Shown piece by piece: positions 8,189 to 17,047 of a stretch of DNA of 59,205 nucleotides. The stretch comes from JAFEBO01 sp036392375 (GTDB taxonomy: Bacteria; Planctomycetota; Phycisphaerae; Phycisphaerales; UBA1924), in NCBI GenBank assembly GCA_036392375.1, contig DASVYC010000043.1:1-59205 (forward strand), given 5' to 3'. The notes under the pieces are model-generated. The model saw nothing but the letters and a program-made list of their open reading frames with translations. It did not search any database and was not told where the DNA came from. The position numbers and the translations under genes were made by a program. Position 1 is the stretch's first letter. Every line of letters begins with the position of its first letter.

Positions 8189-8475
8189 CTCTCAATCTCC
8201 TCTATGAAACTCGGAATGAAACACATTCAGCACCGGTTGCCCCACGGCAAACCGGGAGAAAACGCATCAGCAAACCGTCACGGGGGCGGACACCCCAAGA
8301 CGGTACTTCCATCGTAACTCCAGCAGGCACCACCCGCAACGGCTTGGGATTCGAAAAAACCGAAAATCTGCTTGCATGCCGTTATCGGGAGGCATGCGAC
8401 AAGGGATCCCCCAGTTGTCGCCGCCTGAAAGCGTTTACATCTGAGCGATTCCCTGGCTCCTGCGACTTGTCGCAA

Positions 8476-10671
8476 TCAGTTCCGCGTCGGACCCGCCGCC
8501 GTGCTCGGCGGCACCGGCGAGGGCGCCACACCCAGGTAATCGAGCGAACGCTCCATCACGCGCCGGACCACCGGACCAGCGACGTACGTGCCGTAGTGCT
8601 TCTTAGCACGGATCAGCGCCGGACCCGGATCATCGATCACACACAGCACCACCAGCTTGGGATCCTCCGCGGGGCCGCCGGCGATGAAGCTGGAGTTGTA
8701 CTGATCGTCGAAGTAGCCCGACGTGCCCTTGGGTCGCCGCAGGTTCTTGCCGGGCGGCGGCGTGAGCGGGATCTCCGCGGTGCCGGACTTGCCGAACATG
8801 CTGTATTTCCATCCCCCCTCGGAGTGGCTGGCATCGGTGGCGAGGTTGCGCTCGACCTTGGCGGCGACGCCGCGCATCGTGTCGCGCGTGAGCAGCGCGA
8901 TGCTGGATGGCAGCACACGCTCGATGATCGTGCCGCGGAAGTCGTCGGCCGATGCGGCGACAAGTCTCACTGGCGGGAGCGTGCCCGCCAGCTTGTTGGG
9001 GCGGCAGAAGGCGCTGAAAGCCCGCACCATCTGCACCGGCGTGACCGCGATCTCGTGCCCGTACGCCACCGACGTCTGCGTGTACTTGCTCCAGTCCTTC
9101 ATCCCCGTCACCAGCCCCGCGGCCTCGCCCGTCAACCCGATGTTGGTCCGCTTGCCGAACCCGAACCGACGCACCGCGTCGTGGAGCTGCTTGAACGTGA
9201 TCCGGTCCGCGGCCTTCACCATGCCGATGTTCGAGGAGTTGATCAGCACTTCCTGCCACGTCATCGTGGCGCGCTTGGTCACGTCCTCGAGATAGCGCCC
9301 GTAGGGCGTGTGCCAACGGCCGCCCTCGGTGTCGAAGATCTCTTCCGGCCGCGCCTTGCCCAGCTCCGTCACCGACGCCCAGACGAACGGCTTGAACGTC
9401 GAGCCGGGCTCATAGATGTCTTCCACGCAACGCGGGCGGTGCATCGCCGGGATGTCCGCCGCGTTCGGCGGACGGAAGATCGTCACGTACCGGGCCGGGG
9501 GCGGGGGCGGCGGGGTGGGCTCACGCGGCTCGGGTACGGCGCGGCTTCGACGGGCGCCCGGAACCGGTGCCGGCTTGGGCTTTACCTCCACCCACGGATA
9601 CGGCTGAGCTTCGGGCACGTCGCGGACGATGTCCGCCATCGCCAGCACCTCGCCCGTCAGGGGATCAAAGACCATCACGCGTCCGCCCGCGGCGTCGGCC
9701 TCGGTCACGCCCCGCTGCAACTCTTGGATCGCGATCCGCTGGATCTCCGTGTCGAGCGACAGCCGCACATCGGCCCCGGGCTCACCGGGCCGCACCTGAC
9801 CGGGCTCGATCCAGAGCGGCTTGCCTTTGGCGTCGCGGATGTACGACACCGAGCCCGCGGTGCCCGCGAGCTGCTTGTTCAGCATCTTCTCGGCGCCCAG
9901 CACACCGACATGCCCGAAACCCACCAGACCCACCACCGGCGCAATCTCCGGTCCCGCGGGGTACTCGCGGATCATCACCCGCTCCAGGATCACGCCCTTG
10001 ATCTTGGCGGCGCGCACGTCGGCGACGTGCTGATCGCTCAAGATCCGCGACATCGGCAGGTATCGGATCGGCTTGAGCGCGGGCGTCGGGGCCTCGGGCT
10101 CGACCGCGTCCGCCGCCACCGCCTTGGCCTGCTCCTCAACCGGGGCTTCCACCGGAGTTGCGTCGCCGCGGCCCAAGGCGCTCGCGATCACGCCCTTCAA
10201 CGCCGCCAGAGCCGGGGTCAACCCTTCGACATCCGCGAGCGGCTCGATCTTGGTCCGCAGGTCCTGGCGGCGTTTGTTCTCGTTGAGCCGCGACAGGATG
10301 CGGCCGCCCACAAAGTCCTCGCTCTGGCCGGTGGCCCGCGCGAGCTTGATGATCGCCTCGTCCACCGGCTGCTTGAGCTGCGTGGGATCGACCACCACGC
10401 GGTACCCGACGCGCGTCGTGGAGAGCACGCGCCCCCGGCGGTCGAGCAGGTCGCCGCGGATCGGCAGCTCGGCCCGCACACTGACCCGAGGCTCCATCTC
10501 TTCCTTGAGTCGCTCGGACGGGTACAGCTGCAACTGCGCCACGCGCGCCAGCAACAGGCCGAAGGCCAACAGCAGCGTCACGCCGACCAATACCGAGAGG
10601 GCGTCGGCTCGGCGTGTGGCATCGGGGGCGTGGTTCGGAGCAGTCACACGCGAGGGGCTGAGAGTTTGCAT
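8476..10671 (-). CDS. ftsI: Septal peptidoglycan transpeptidase (class B penicillin-binding protein, FtsI-like)
   Basis: A 731-residue membrane-anchored transpeptidase that cross-links septal peptidoglycan. One transmembrane helix (about 24-45) is followed by the dimerisation/pedestal region with RGDLLDRRGRVLSTT, and the transpeptidase domain with all three active-site motifs: S424-T-F-K427 in EPGSTFKPF, S479-S-N481 and K628-S-G-T631. Two insertions are unusual: an Ala/Pro/Glu-rich stretch near 170-200, and a Pro/Arg-rich stretch near 364-393 (RSRAVPEPREPTPPPPPP) between strand and nucleophile. It is the last gene of a minus-strand dcw-type cluster, 13 bases after the FtsL-like gene. Its presence argues for a conventional peptidoglycan wall in this organism. 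Confidence 0.94.
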   Translation of the reverse strand: MQTLSPSRVTAPNHAPDATRRADALSVLVGVTLLLAFGLLLARVAQLQLYPSERLKEEMEPRVSVRAELPIRGDLLDRRGRVLSTTRVGYRVVVDPTQLKQPVDEAIIKLARATGQSEDFVGGRILSRLNENKRRQDLRTKIEPLADVEGLTPALAALKGVIASALGRGDATPVEAPVEEQAKAVAADAVEPEAPTPALKPIRYLPMSRILSDQHVADVRAAKIKGVILERVMIREYPAGPEIAPVVGLVGFGHVGVLGAEKMLNKQLAGTAGSVSYIRDAKGKPLWIEPGQVRPGEPGADVRLSLDTEIQRIAIQELQRGVTEADAAGGRVMVFDPLTGEVLAMADIVRDVPEAQPYPWVEVKPKPAPVPGARRSRAVPEPREPTPPPPPPARYVTIFRPPNAADIPAMHRPRCVEDIYEPGSTFKPFVWASVTELGKARPEEIFDTEGGRWHTPYGRYLEDVTKRATMTWQEVLINSSNIGMVKAADRITFKQLHDAVRRFGFGKRTNIGLTGEAAGLVTGMKDWSKYTQTSVAYGHEIAVTPVQMVRAFSAFCRPNKLAGTLPPVRLVAASADDFRGTIIERVLPSSIALLTRDTMRGVAAKVERNLATDASHSEGGWKYSMFGKSGTAEIPLTPPPGKNLRRPKGTSGYFDDQYNSSFIAGGPAEDPKLVVLCVIDDPGPALIRAKKHYGTYVAGPVVRRVMERSLDYLGVAPSPVPPSTAAGPTRN

Positions 10672-10684
10672 GGCGCGGATCCGA

Positions 10685-11353
10685 TCAGGTCACGGTGGGT
10701 CCGGGCGTCGAGGGCGTGCGCTTCGGAGCCGACGTGGGCTTGGTGCTGGGCTTGGTGCTGGGCTTGCTGTCCGGCTGAACGCCGGGCTTGGTCTCGGGTT
10801 TACCGTCGGGTTTGGCTTCGGGTTTCCCGGTGGGCGGTGCGGAGCGTTCGCTCGACGGCTTGAGGCCCGGGCGCGACGACGGCGATGCGGGTTTCTCAGT
10901 GGGCTTCTCGGCCGGCTTCTCCGCGGTCTTGGGAGTCGTGGTCTTTGGAGCCGTGGTCTTGGGTGCCGCGGTCTTGGGAGAAGGCTTGGCCGCGGGTTTG
11001 GACGGCGTCGGCTTGGGGGCCTCGGGGACGGTGGCGATCGCCGGGCCGGTCGCGGCGGAAATCTCCCCGCTCGACGCGGCGTCCTCCGGTCGCGGGGTCA
11101 GGCCGTGCAGTGGGCCCAGCTTGTCCGCCAGTTCGCGGATGCGTGCCGGGGCGGCGAGCGTCGAGATCTCGGCCCGAAGCTTCCAAAGGTCCTCATCGGC
11201 CTTCTGGATACGGAGCTGGGTCTGGGCCAATTCGTGTCCGGCCTGCAAGCCCGCCTGACGCAGGGCCAGCACGCCCAGGGCGCACCCGCCGACGCACACG
11301 ACGACAAAGCCGAGCTTGAGCATCGTGCCGGGATCGGATGGTGCGTCGGACAT
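10685..11353 (-). CDS. FtsL-like division protein with a long Lys/Pro/Thr-rich tail
   Basis: A 222-residue bitopic protein. A transmembrane segment (about 12-33) leads into a short coiled coil that ends in LRAEISTLAAPARIRELADK, the classic FtsL ending (LR.E...L..P.RI...A). FtsL bridges FtsB/FtsQ and FtsWI at the septum. From about residue 95 the rest is a low-complexity tail of Pro-Lys-Thr repeats (for example SKPSTKPSTKPTSAPK), which ordinary FtsL lacks; it would lie in the periplasm and could contact the wall. Position directly upstream of ftsI and downstream of rsmH and a LysM gene supports the call. Sequence identity to FtsL is inferred from pattern, so the symbol is left empty. Confidence 0.78.
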   Translation of the reverse strand: MSDAPSDPGTMLKLGFVVVCVGGCALGVLALRQAGLQAGHELAQTQLRIQKADEDLWKLRAEISTLAAPARIRELADKLGPLHGLTPRPEDAASSGEISAATGPAIATVPEAPKPTPSKPAAKPSPKTAAPKTTAPKTTTPKTAEKPAEKPTEKPASPSSRPGLKPSSERSAPPTGKPEAKPDGKPETKPGVQPDSKPSTKPSTKPTSAPKRTPSTPGPTVT

Positions 11354-11402
11354 GCCTCTCGCTGACTCCTCCGCGCCCGGGCGTGCGAGCGGGTGGTTCG
11401 AT

Positions 11403-12506
11403 TTACCTCGCGGGAAGCCGGATCGTCCCGCCGGCGATCAGGTCGTCGTCGGGGTCCATCTTGTTCAGGGCCGCGATCTCGGCGAGCCGCTTGGACGACC
11501 CGAGCTCACGCGACGCGATGCGTCCGAGGCTGTCGCCGGGCTTCACCACGTAGGTGCGGGCCTTGGTGTCCGTGCGGGCGTCGGTCTTGGCGTCGGGCTT
11601 GGCCTTGTCGCCCGTCTTCTCGTTCGGCTTCTCGTTCGGCTTCGAGGCAAGGCGGGTCTCGCTCGCGGGCTTGGCGGCCTTGTCCGCGGGGGCCTTGCCC
11701 AGCAGCACGTCCTTGGTGGGGATCACGATCTTGGTGCCCAGCCGAGCAGAGCCGTCGGCGCCGACGCGGCCGACGTTGGCGGCGGCGAGCTGACGCCAGA
11801 GATTGCCGCTGCCGTAGTACCGCTTCGCGATGGCGTAGAGCGACTCGTTCGCGGAGACTGTGTGCACCCGGTCGCTCGGGCCGATGGGCAACGCCTGACG
11901 AGTCTCGGCCTTCGCTTCGGGCTTGATCGCGGTGACGGTTTCGTTCTTCTTCTCCGCGGCGTTCTCCAGCAGGGCGTCGCCCGCGGGGGAGTGCTTGGCG
12001 GTCAGAGCCGGGGTCGAGCTCGTGCCGCCGGCGGGAGCGCCCTCGGTGAGGTTGCGGCGGGCGTACGTCGCGTCGGCGGGAACCTCGGTGAACATCGAGC
12101 CGGGCAGACCGCTGGAGCCCTGTCCGATCACGAGCGGGGTGCTCTGGGTCGCCGCGGGCTCAGCGGTGGCGTTCTGAACGAGCACCGGCTCGGTGGGGTT
12201 GGATGGCGGGAGCATCGCGTGCTCGGATGCGGGAGCGGTGTCGCTGACGCTCATGGCCGCGGGCAGCGATGCCGGCAGCGTCGCGGGGAGCAGCTCGTCG
12301 GTGCTCTTGAGCGGCTCCTCGGGCGCCTTGGCGGTCATGCGTGTGGCGTTGACGCCGGCGACGTCGGCGAGCGTGGCCTGACGAGCCTTGGACAGATGGT
12401 CGCTGACCAGGATCGCGACGGTGAGCACGATCGCGAAGCCGACGATGAGAGCGAGCTTGAGTTCCCGGGTCACTGAACGGATCCTTCCGTATGCAGCGGC
12501 CTTCAT
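11403..12506 (-). CDS. Membrane-anchored protein with two LysM domains, in the division cluster
   Basis: About 367 residues. It has one N-terminal transmembrane helix (LALIVGFAIVLTVAILVS), a Ser/Thr/Ala/Pro-rich linker, a first LysM (RVHTVSANESLYAIAKRYYG to IVIP), a Lys/Asp-rich spacer with KPDAKTDARTDTK, and a second LysM at the very C-terminus (TYVVKPGDSLGRIASRELG to TIRLP). LysM domains bind the glycan strands of peptidoglycan. Its position between rsmH and the FtsL-like gene suggests a role in linking the divisome to the wall. The ATG at 12506 is used because it just precedes the membrane helix; a GTG at 12593 would add 29 residues. I know of no standard dcw gene with this architecture. 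Confidence 0.85.
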   Translation of the reverse strand: MKAAAYGRIRSVTRELKLALIVGFAIVLTVAILVSDHLSKARQATLADVAGVNATRMTAKAPEEPLKSTDELLPATLPASLPAAMSVSDTAPASEHAMLPPSNPTEPVLVQNATAEPAATQSTPLVIGQGSSGLPGSMFTEVPADATYARRNLTEGAPAGGTSSTPALTAKHSPAGDALLENAAEKKNETVTAIKPEAKAETRQALPIGPSDRVHTVSANESLYAIAKRYYGSGNLWRQLAAANVGRVGADGSARLGTKIVIPTKDVLLGKAPADKAAKPASETRLASKPNEKPNEKTGDKAKPDAKTDARTDTKARTYVVKPGDSLGRIASRELGSSKRLAEIAALNKMDPDDDLIAGGTIRLPAR

Positions 12507-12656
12507 GACCGCCCGACGGCGGGGCTCCTCGGCCCCGGCGTCGAATCCCGAATCTGCCGCCCGCGGCTTCCCTGCCCGGGTCTTGGCGAACACCTGCGTC
12601 GGGCCTTCGCCCGATGCGGACGATCCTAGCGAACGCCGGCGGATCTTCCAGCGTTT

Positions 12657-13655
12657 TCACGCACCAATCAACCGGATCGCACGCAAGCGCGCCGATCGGG
12701 CTCGCGGGTTCGACCGTTTCTCGTTCTCGCCAGCCGTCACGCCGCCGGGAGCGAGGTCGGTTGCCAACCCGCGCTTGCACATATCGGCAAAGTGGGCTTT
12801 GACGGGTCGATCTTCGAGGCTGTGAAATGTGAGAATCGCGACGCGGGCGCCGGGTGCGAGCCACGCGCGGCCTGCGGCCCCGGTTTTCGGAACCGGTCCG
12901 GGCTGGTGTTTCCGGGCCACTGACTCGATCGCGGCCAGCAGCGCGTCCAGGCTCCCCAGTTCGTCGTTCACCGCGATCCGGAGGCCCTGGAAAGACCGGG
13001 TCGCCGGGTCGATCCCGCTGTCGGGCGAGCGGGGCACTACCGAACGGACCACGTCGGCGAGCGCGTCGGTGGTCGCGATCGGGGCGATCGCCCGAGCCGA
13101 GACGATCGCCCGGGCCACCCGTCCCGCGGCCGGCTCCTCGCCAAAGTCCCGGAGTATCCGGGCCAATTCCCGCTCGGGTGCCTGATTCACGAGATCGAAC
13201 GCCGACAGCCCGCGGCTGGCGTCGAACCGCATGTCCAACGGCCCTGAACGCGCGAACGAGAATCCTCGCTCGGCCCGGTCAATCTGGTTGCTCGCGAAGC
13301 CCAGGTCCGCCAGAAAACCGTGCGCGCTCAGGCCCGCTTGTTCCATCCGACGCGGGAGCAGGGCAAAGTTGCCGTGGATCGTGGTGACGGACGGCGACGC
13401 TTCCGTCGGGGCGCTCGCCCGAATGCGGGCGGCCGCGTACTGGAGATTCTCGGCATCGGCGTCGTTGAGGACGATGCTGCCGGACTTGCCCACAGCCACT
13501 CCGGCGGCGGAAGCGTGCCCGCCCCGGCCCGCGGTCGCGTCGGCATGTGTCTCGCCCGGGCGGAGCTGCAGCACCGCGAGAATCTCGGAGAGCAGCACCG
13601 GCACGTGACCCGGGCCGGGTGCGTCCGAATGCGTTGACACAGTCGGTTCGCTCAC
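12657..13655 (-). CDS. rsmH: 16S rRNA m4C1402 methyltransferase
   Basis: A 332-residue RsmH (MraW), which N4-methylates C1402 in the decoding centre using S-adenosylmethionine. The opening HVPVLLSEILAVL, the SAM-binding region (HADATAGRGGHA, where most homologues have DGT.G.GGHS), the FLADLGFASNQID motif (usually DLGVSSPQLD), GPLDMRFDAS and the C-terminal AILTFHSLEDRPVK and RARSARLRAIR are all present. The ATADATAGRGGHA-like substitution of Thr by Ala-Thr-Ala is mild. The GTG start at 13655 overlaps the stop of the zinc-ribbon gene as GTGA, which sets the start. No mraZ precedes it. Confidence 0.95.
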   Translation of the reverse strand: MSEPTVSTHSDAPGPGHVPVLLSEILAVLQLRPGETHADATAGRGGHASAAGVAVGKSGSIVLNDADAENLQYAAARIRASAPTEASPSVTTIHGNFALLPRRMEQAGLSAHGFLADLGFASNQIDRAERGFSFARSGPLDMRFDASRGLSAFDLVNQAPERELARILRDFGEEPAAGRVARAIVSARAIAPIATTDALADVVRSVVPRSPDSGIDPATRSFQGLRIAVNDELGSLDALLAAIESVARKHQPGPVPKTGAAGRAWLAPGARVAILTFHSLEDRPVKAHFADMCKRGLATDLAPGGVTAGENEKRSNPRARSARLRAIRLIGA

Positions 13656-14077
13656 GCTTTGCGCCGGAAAAAGCCCTTGAGTCGTTCCGTGAGCGTGAAC
13701 TCGCTCAGGTCCTTGAGCTCGCCAGAGTCGAGTAGCACCCCGCCGCAGGTTCGGCACAGATCGATCATCACGTGCGGCTGGCGGGGATCGGGAATCTCCA
13801 GCAACACCGACTGATCTCGCGGGCAGTGCTTGTCGCCCGAGCGGTACATCGTCTGCTCGTACGTGTGCTTGGCCTTGCCGAAGTCGATGTCTTCGAGGTT
13901 GGCCTGCGAGTCCTTGGCCTTCAGGGTCTGCTCGAGCTCATAGGGATCGAACCAGATCGCCCCGCACCGGGCGCAGTGATCGACCTCGAAGGCGTCGGCC
14001 CCCGCTCCGATCCGGAGCTTCTCCATGATCGCGGCGTCTTTCGGGCAACGGATCTTGCCTTTGGGCGTGATGTCCAT
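13652..14077 (-). CDS. Double zinc-ribbon (zf-TFIIB-type) protein
   Basis: A 141-residue cytoplasmic protein with two copies of the zf-TFIIB pattern CPxD...CxxCGxxxxDxxEL: the first is RCPKDAAIM with DHCARCGAIWFDPYELEQ, the second HCPRDQSVL with DLCRTCGGVLLDSGELKD. Each likely binds one zinc. The C-terminus is basic (RLKGFFRRKA). Family members are common but lack an assigned role. It is translationally coupled (GTGA) to rsmH and takes the place mraZ normally occupies at the head of the dcw cluster, so a link to ribosome or cell-wall gene control is possible but inferred only from position. Confidence 0.88.
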   Translation of the reverse strand: MDITPKGKIRCPKDAAIMEKLRIGAGADAFEVDHCARCGAIWFDPYELEQTLKAKDSQANLEDIDFGKAKHTYEQTMYRSGDKHCPRDQSVLLEIPDPRQPHVMIDLCRTCGGVLLDSGELKDLSEFTLTERLKGFFRRKA

Positions 14078-14160
14078 GACGAGAGCGTATCCGACGCGTG
14101 TGCGGCGGGGACTGGGCTCACGGGGCCCACAGACCCAGGCCGCGCTGGTACCGTTGCGTC

Positions 14161-15219
14161 ATGAGTCGTCTCCCCATGTGCCGGTTCCCCGCCCGTCTGC
14201 TGACCGTCTCTGCGGTCGCGAGCACGCTGCTCTCGGCCGCGTGCACACCGTTGACCGTGAGCTTTACGCTCTTTGCCAAGGACAAGAAACTGGTCGAGAG
14301 CGTGGTCGAGCCCGAGCCGGGGGCGGTGTGGAAGGTGTGCGTGATCGACGTCTCGGGGCTGATCGTGGACGCGGCTCTTCCGGGGCTCTTGGGGCCGGGT
14401 GCAAACCCCGTGGACGAAGCGGTCGCACGCCTCGAGATGGCCCGCGCCGACGAAGGGGTGAAGGCCGTCGTCCTTCGAATCAACTCGCCCGGCGGCAGCG
14501 TGACCGGCAGCGACGTGCTCTTCCGCGAGATCCGTCGCTTCCGCGAGCTCTCGGGCAAGCCCGTGGTTGTCTCGATGGCCGAGGTCGCGGCCAGCGGCGG
14601 GTACTACATCGCCCTCGCCGCCGACCGCATCTACGCCAACCCCACCACCATCACCGGCTCCATCGGCGTAATCGTGCCGACGATCAACTTCAGCGACGGC
14701 CTGGGTCGCATCGGCATCGTGGCCCGTTCGGTGAAGAGCGGCCTCAACAAGGACATCGCCAACAGCCTCGAGCCCATGAAGGAATCGCACTACAAGGTGC
14801 TGCAAGGCCTCGTGGACGAGTACTACGCCGCGTTCCGCCAGCAGGTGAAAGACCGGCGGCCGAACGTGGACCTGGCGCGATTCGACGAGTCCACCGATGG
14901 ACGCATCATGAGCGGACGCGAGGCCAAGTCTCGCGGGTTGGTCGATGAACTCGGCGGGATCCGCGAGGCGTTCCAGGGGGCGAAGGAGCTCGCCGGGCTC
15001 AAGGCCGCGAAGCTCGTGAAGTACCGCCTCGAGGGCGCCCCGGTGCCGCGGACCGCGTACGCGCAGTCGCACACCGAGCCGGTCATGGAATCACCCATGA
15101 CATCGCCTCGGGGCGGGGCCGAGGTGAACCTGCTCCGGATCGACGCCGGGGGCCTGTTCCCGCACGCGGGACCGTCGCCCAGCGCGATCTATTACTTGTG
15201 GATGGCGAACGAGCCATAA
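14161..15219 (+). CDS. sppA: Signal peptide peptidase SppA-type protease, predicted lipoprotein
   Basis: A 352-residue short-form SppA (S49 family). The catalytic Ser145 is in EVAASGGYYIALAADR and the general-base Lys197 in VKSGLNKDIAN, matching the Ser-Lys dyad of Bacillus SppA. The substrate-binding motif RINSPGGSVT is intact. The N-terminus looks like a lipoprotein signal, with Cys28 in LLSAACTP, whereas most SppA proteins use a transmembrane anchor. SppA degrades leftover signal peptides in the membrane. The ATG at 14161 starts the signal sequence. It is divergent from the zinc-ribbon gene with an 83-base gap between the two starts. Confidence 0.92.
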   Translation: MSRLPMCRFPARLLTVSAVASTLLSAACTPLTVSFTLFAKDKKLVESVVEPEPGAVWKVCVIDVSGLIVDAALPGLLGPGANPVDEAVARLEMARADEGVKAVVLRINSPGGSVTGSDVLFREIRRFRELSGKPVVVSMAEVAASGGYYIALAADRIYANPTTITGSIGVIVPTINFSDGLGRIGIVARSVKSGLNKDIANSLEPMKESHYKVLQGLVDEYYAAFRQQVKDRRPNVDLARFDESTDGRIMSGREAKSRGLVDELGGIREAFQGAKELAGLKAAKLVKYRLEGAPVPRTAYAQSHTEPVMESPMTSPRGGAEVNLLRIDAGGLFPHAGPSPSAIYYLWMANEP

Positions 15220-15378
15220 AAAGCGGCTCACACACACGATCGCCGCCGCTTCACCGGCGCGGAAATCCAACGGTTCGAAGCCGAGCGATTTCGGCGCAGC
15301 CTCGCTTGCCTCCCGTCTTCTCTGCCAATTACGCGGCAGCTTCCTACCGTTGCCCTTCACCCTTTCCAGAGAACTCTC

Positions 15379-16092
15379 ATGAAGAATGTCGAGCGTGTGG
15401 TTGTGTTCAGCGGGCTGGCGATTTCGATCGCGTTGGGCCTTGGGTATCGTGGCGTCGGCACGCCGGCGGTCGCGAACTCGGCCGCCACGAGCGTCGTTGC
15501 CGACGGCGCCAAGATTGCGACCGTCGATGTCCTGGCGGTCGTCGAGCGCCTCGCCAGCAGCGACCGCTACACCCCCGCACGCGAGCAGAAGGCCAAGTCG
15601 CTCGCCGCCCCGATCGAGCAGATCAACAAGGAGCTCGACACGCTCCGTACCGAGATCACGGCGATCCCCGATTTCCAGAACAACGCCGAGGCCCAGCCCA
15701 AGATCCAGCAGTTCCAGCAGAAGTCGCAGAACCTCGAAACCCTGCGTCAGACGGCCCAGAACGAGCTTGAATCGTTCAACGTCGCCCAGCTTCAAGAGGC
15801 GTACAAGATCGCGATCGACACCACCAACGCCATCGCCGGCACCCGCGGCTACACCCACGTGTTCGCCACCAAGCCGTTCGACGCCAAGATGACCAGCATC
15901 AACGTCAACGGCGTGCTGCAGGAGATGCTGGCCCGCCCGGTGGTGCGCACCAACCCCGCCGACGACCTCACCGACGCGGTCATCAAGGAGCTCAAGCTCG
16001 AGAACGTCAAGCCGTTGTCTGGCGCAGCCCCCGCTCCTTCTTCAGCACCCACCCCCGCCCCCACGCCCGCTGCCCCCGAGAATCCCAAGTAA
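15379..16092 (+). CDS. OmpH/Skp-family periplasmic chaperone
   Basis: A 237-residue exported protein with a hydrophobic N-terminus (MKNVERVVVFSGLAISIALG), a short strand (KIATVDVLAVVERL), then a long helical arm, roughly residues 65-145, rich in Gln, Glu and Lys, and a closing helix (QEAYKIAIDTTNAIAGTRGY) with strand. This is the Skp jellyfish plan, a trimeric chaperone for unfolded outer-membrane proteins. The C-terminus ends in a Pro/Ala tail (APTPAPTPAAPENPK). Its neighbours sppA and lpxA also concern the envelope. A terminator follows at 16118-16142. Confidence 0.85.
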   Translation: MKNVERVVVFSGLAISIALGLGYRGVGTPAVANSAATSVVADGAKIATVDVLAVVERLASSDRYTPAREQKAKSLAAPIEQINKELDTLRTEITAIPDFQNNAEAQPKIQQFQQKSQNLETLRQTAQNELESFNVAQLQEAYKIAIDTTNAIAGTRGYTHVFATKPFDAKMTSINVNGVLQEMLARPVVRTNPADDLTDAVIKELKLENVKPLSGAAPAPSSAPTPAPTPAAPENPK

Positions 16093-16117
16093 TTGAGAGC
16101 GCCACCGCCCGAACGCC

Positions 16118-16142
16118 AAGCCCCGCTCTCGCGGGGCTTTTT
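16118..16142 (+). terminator. Intrinsic terminator after the OmpH/Skp-like gene
   Basis: A 9-bp stem AAGCCCCGC/GCGGGGCTT with loop TCTC, ending in five T residues, 26 bases beyond the stop. It also separates this gene from the convergent lipB, whose stop is at 16151. Confidence 0.9.
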
Positions 16143-16150
16143 CATGGAAC

Positions 16151-16909
16151 TCAGTCGTGCGCACGCGCGTCGTCGCCGCCCGCGGCGGACATCGGATCGG
16201 CGGCGGCATCGCGTCGGTCAAACGCCGTGGCAAGCGCCTGCCCCACCAGTGAACGGAACACGGGCACGAAGACCTCGCGCGTCCGGGACATGGTGGGCGC
16301 GTGCGCGCCGAGCTCCTGGTGCAGGCTCGTCACCGGTCGCCCGACCAAGCCGCAGGGCACGATGAAACTGAAATGCTCAAGGTCGGTGGCGACGTTGAGC
16401 GCCAGGCCGTGCATCGAGACCCAGCGCCGGACCCGCACACCCATAGCCGCGATCTTCGCAAAGGGCTCGCGGTCACGTACGGTCCAGACGCCCGTCGCCG
16501 CGGGGTCGCGCGCGGTCGCGACGCCGAAGTGCGCGCAGGTGCGGATGACCGACTCTTCCAGCAGTCGCATGTATTCGTGCAGGCCCAGGTTGAGGAGATT
16601 CAGATCCAGGATCGGGTACGCGACGAGTTGCCCGGGACCGTGGTAGGTAATGTCCCCACCCCGGTCGGTGCGCGAAACGCGGACACCGTGGCGTTCGAGC
16701 AGTGCGGGGGTGGCGAGCAGGTGCGCCTCGACGCCGGCGCGGTTGGAGATTGTGACGACAGGATCGTGCTCAACCAGCAGCAGCTCTCCGACGGTTGGCT
16801 CCCCTCGCTCCCGAGCCGCCAGCACGCGGGCGTGGGCCGCACGCTGGGCCTCAAACGCCGGCTCGTACGCAAGACGCCCCAGGTCGGTGATGACGAGTGA
16901 TCCGGTCAC
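16151..16909 (-). CDS. lipB: Lipoyl(octanoyl) transferase
   Basis: A 252-residue LipB, which moves octanoate from octanoyl-ACP to lipoyl domains of 2-oxoacid dehydrogenases and GcvH. The hallmark RGGDITYHGPGQ (83-94), the KIAAMGVRVRRWVSMHGLA block with catalytic Lys152, and IVPCGL with the acyl-accepting Cys186 are all intact. The C-terminus has about 25 additional Ala/Asp-rich residues (AAADPMSAAGGDDARAHD). ATG or GTG start at 16909 fits the family. lipA is not nearby. It is divergent from lpxA with 138 bases between, which must hold both promoters. Confidence 0.95.
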   Translation of the reverse strand: MTGSLVITDLGRLAYEPAFEAQRAAHARVLAARERGEPTVGELLLVEHDPVVTISNRAGVEAHLLATPALLERHGVRVSRTDRGGDITYHGPGQLVAYPILDLNLLNLGLHEYMRLLEESVIRTCAHFGVATARDPAATGVWTVRDREPFAKIAAMGVRVRRWVSMHGLALNVATDLEHFSFIVPCGLVGRPVTSLHQELGAHAPTMSRTREVFVPVFRSLVGQALATAFDRRDAAADPMSAAGGDDARAHD

Positions 16910-17047
16910 GGGTTATTGAAGGTGCAAACCCGACGGCGCGGCGGTCGGCCGCGGACGGCCTCTCGCGGGGGTTCTTGCCGCGCGGCACGGTCACGCCTCG
17001 CCCTCGGGCGGCATCGCAACTCGGGAACTCCGAATCTACCATTTTAC

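Noticed and set aside
8344..10863. A very long open frame (839 codons) on the plus strand across ftsI
   Set aside because: It is antisense to ftsI, which carries all penicillin-binding motifs. Its translation is Arg/His/Leu-rich with no domain, the usual shadow of a GC-rich gene.
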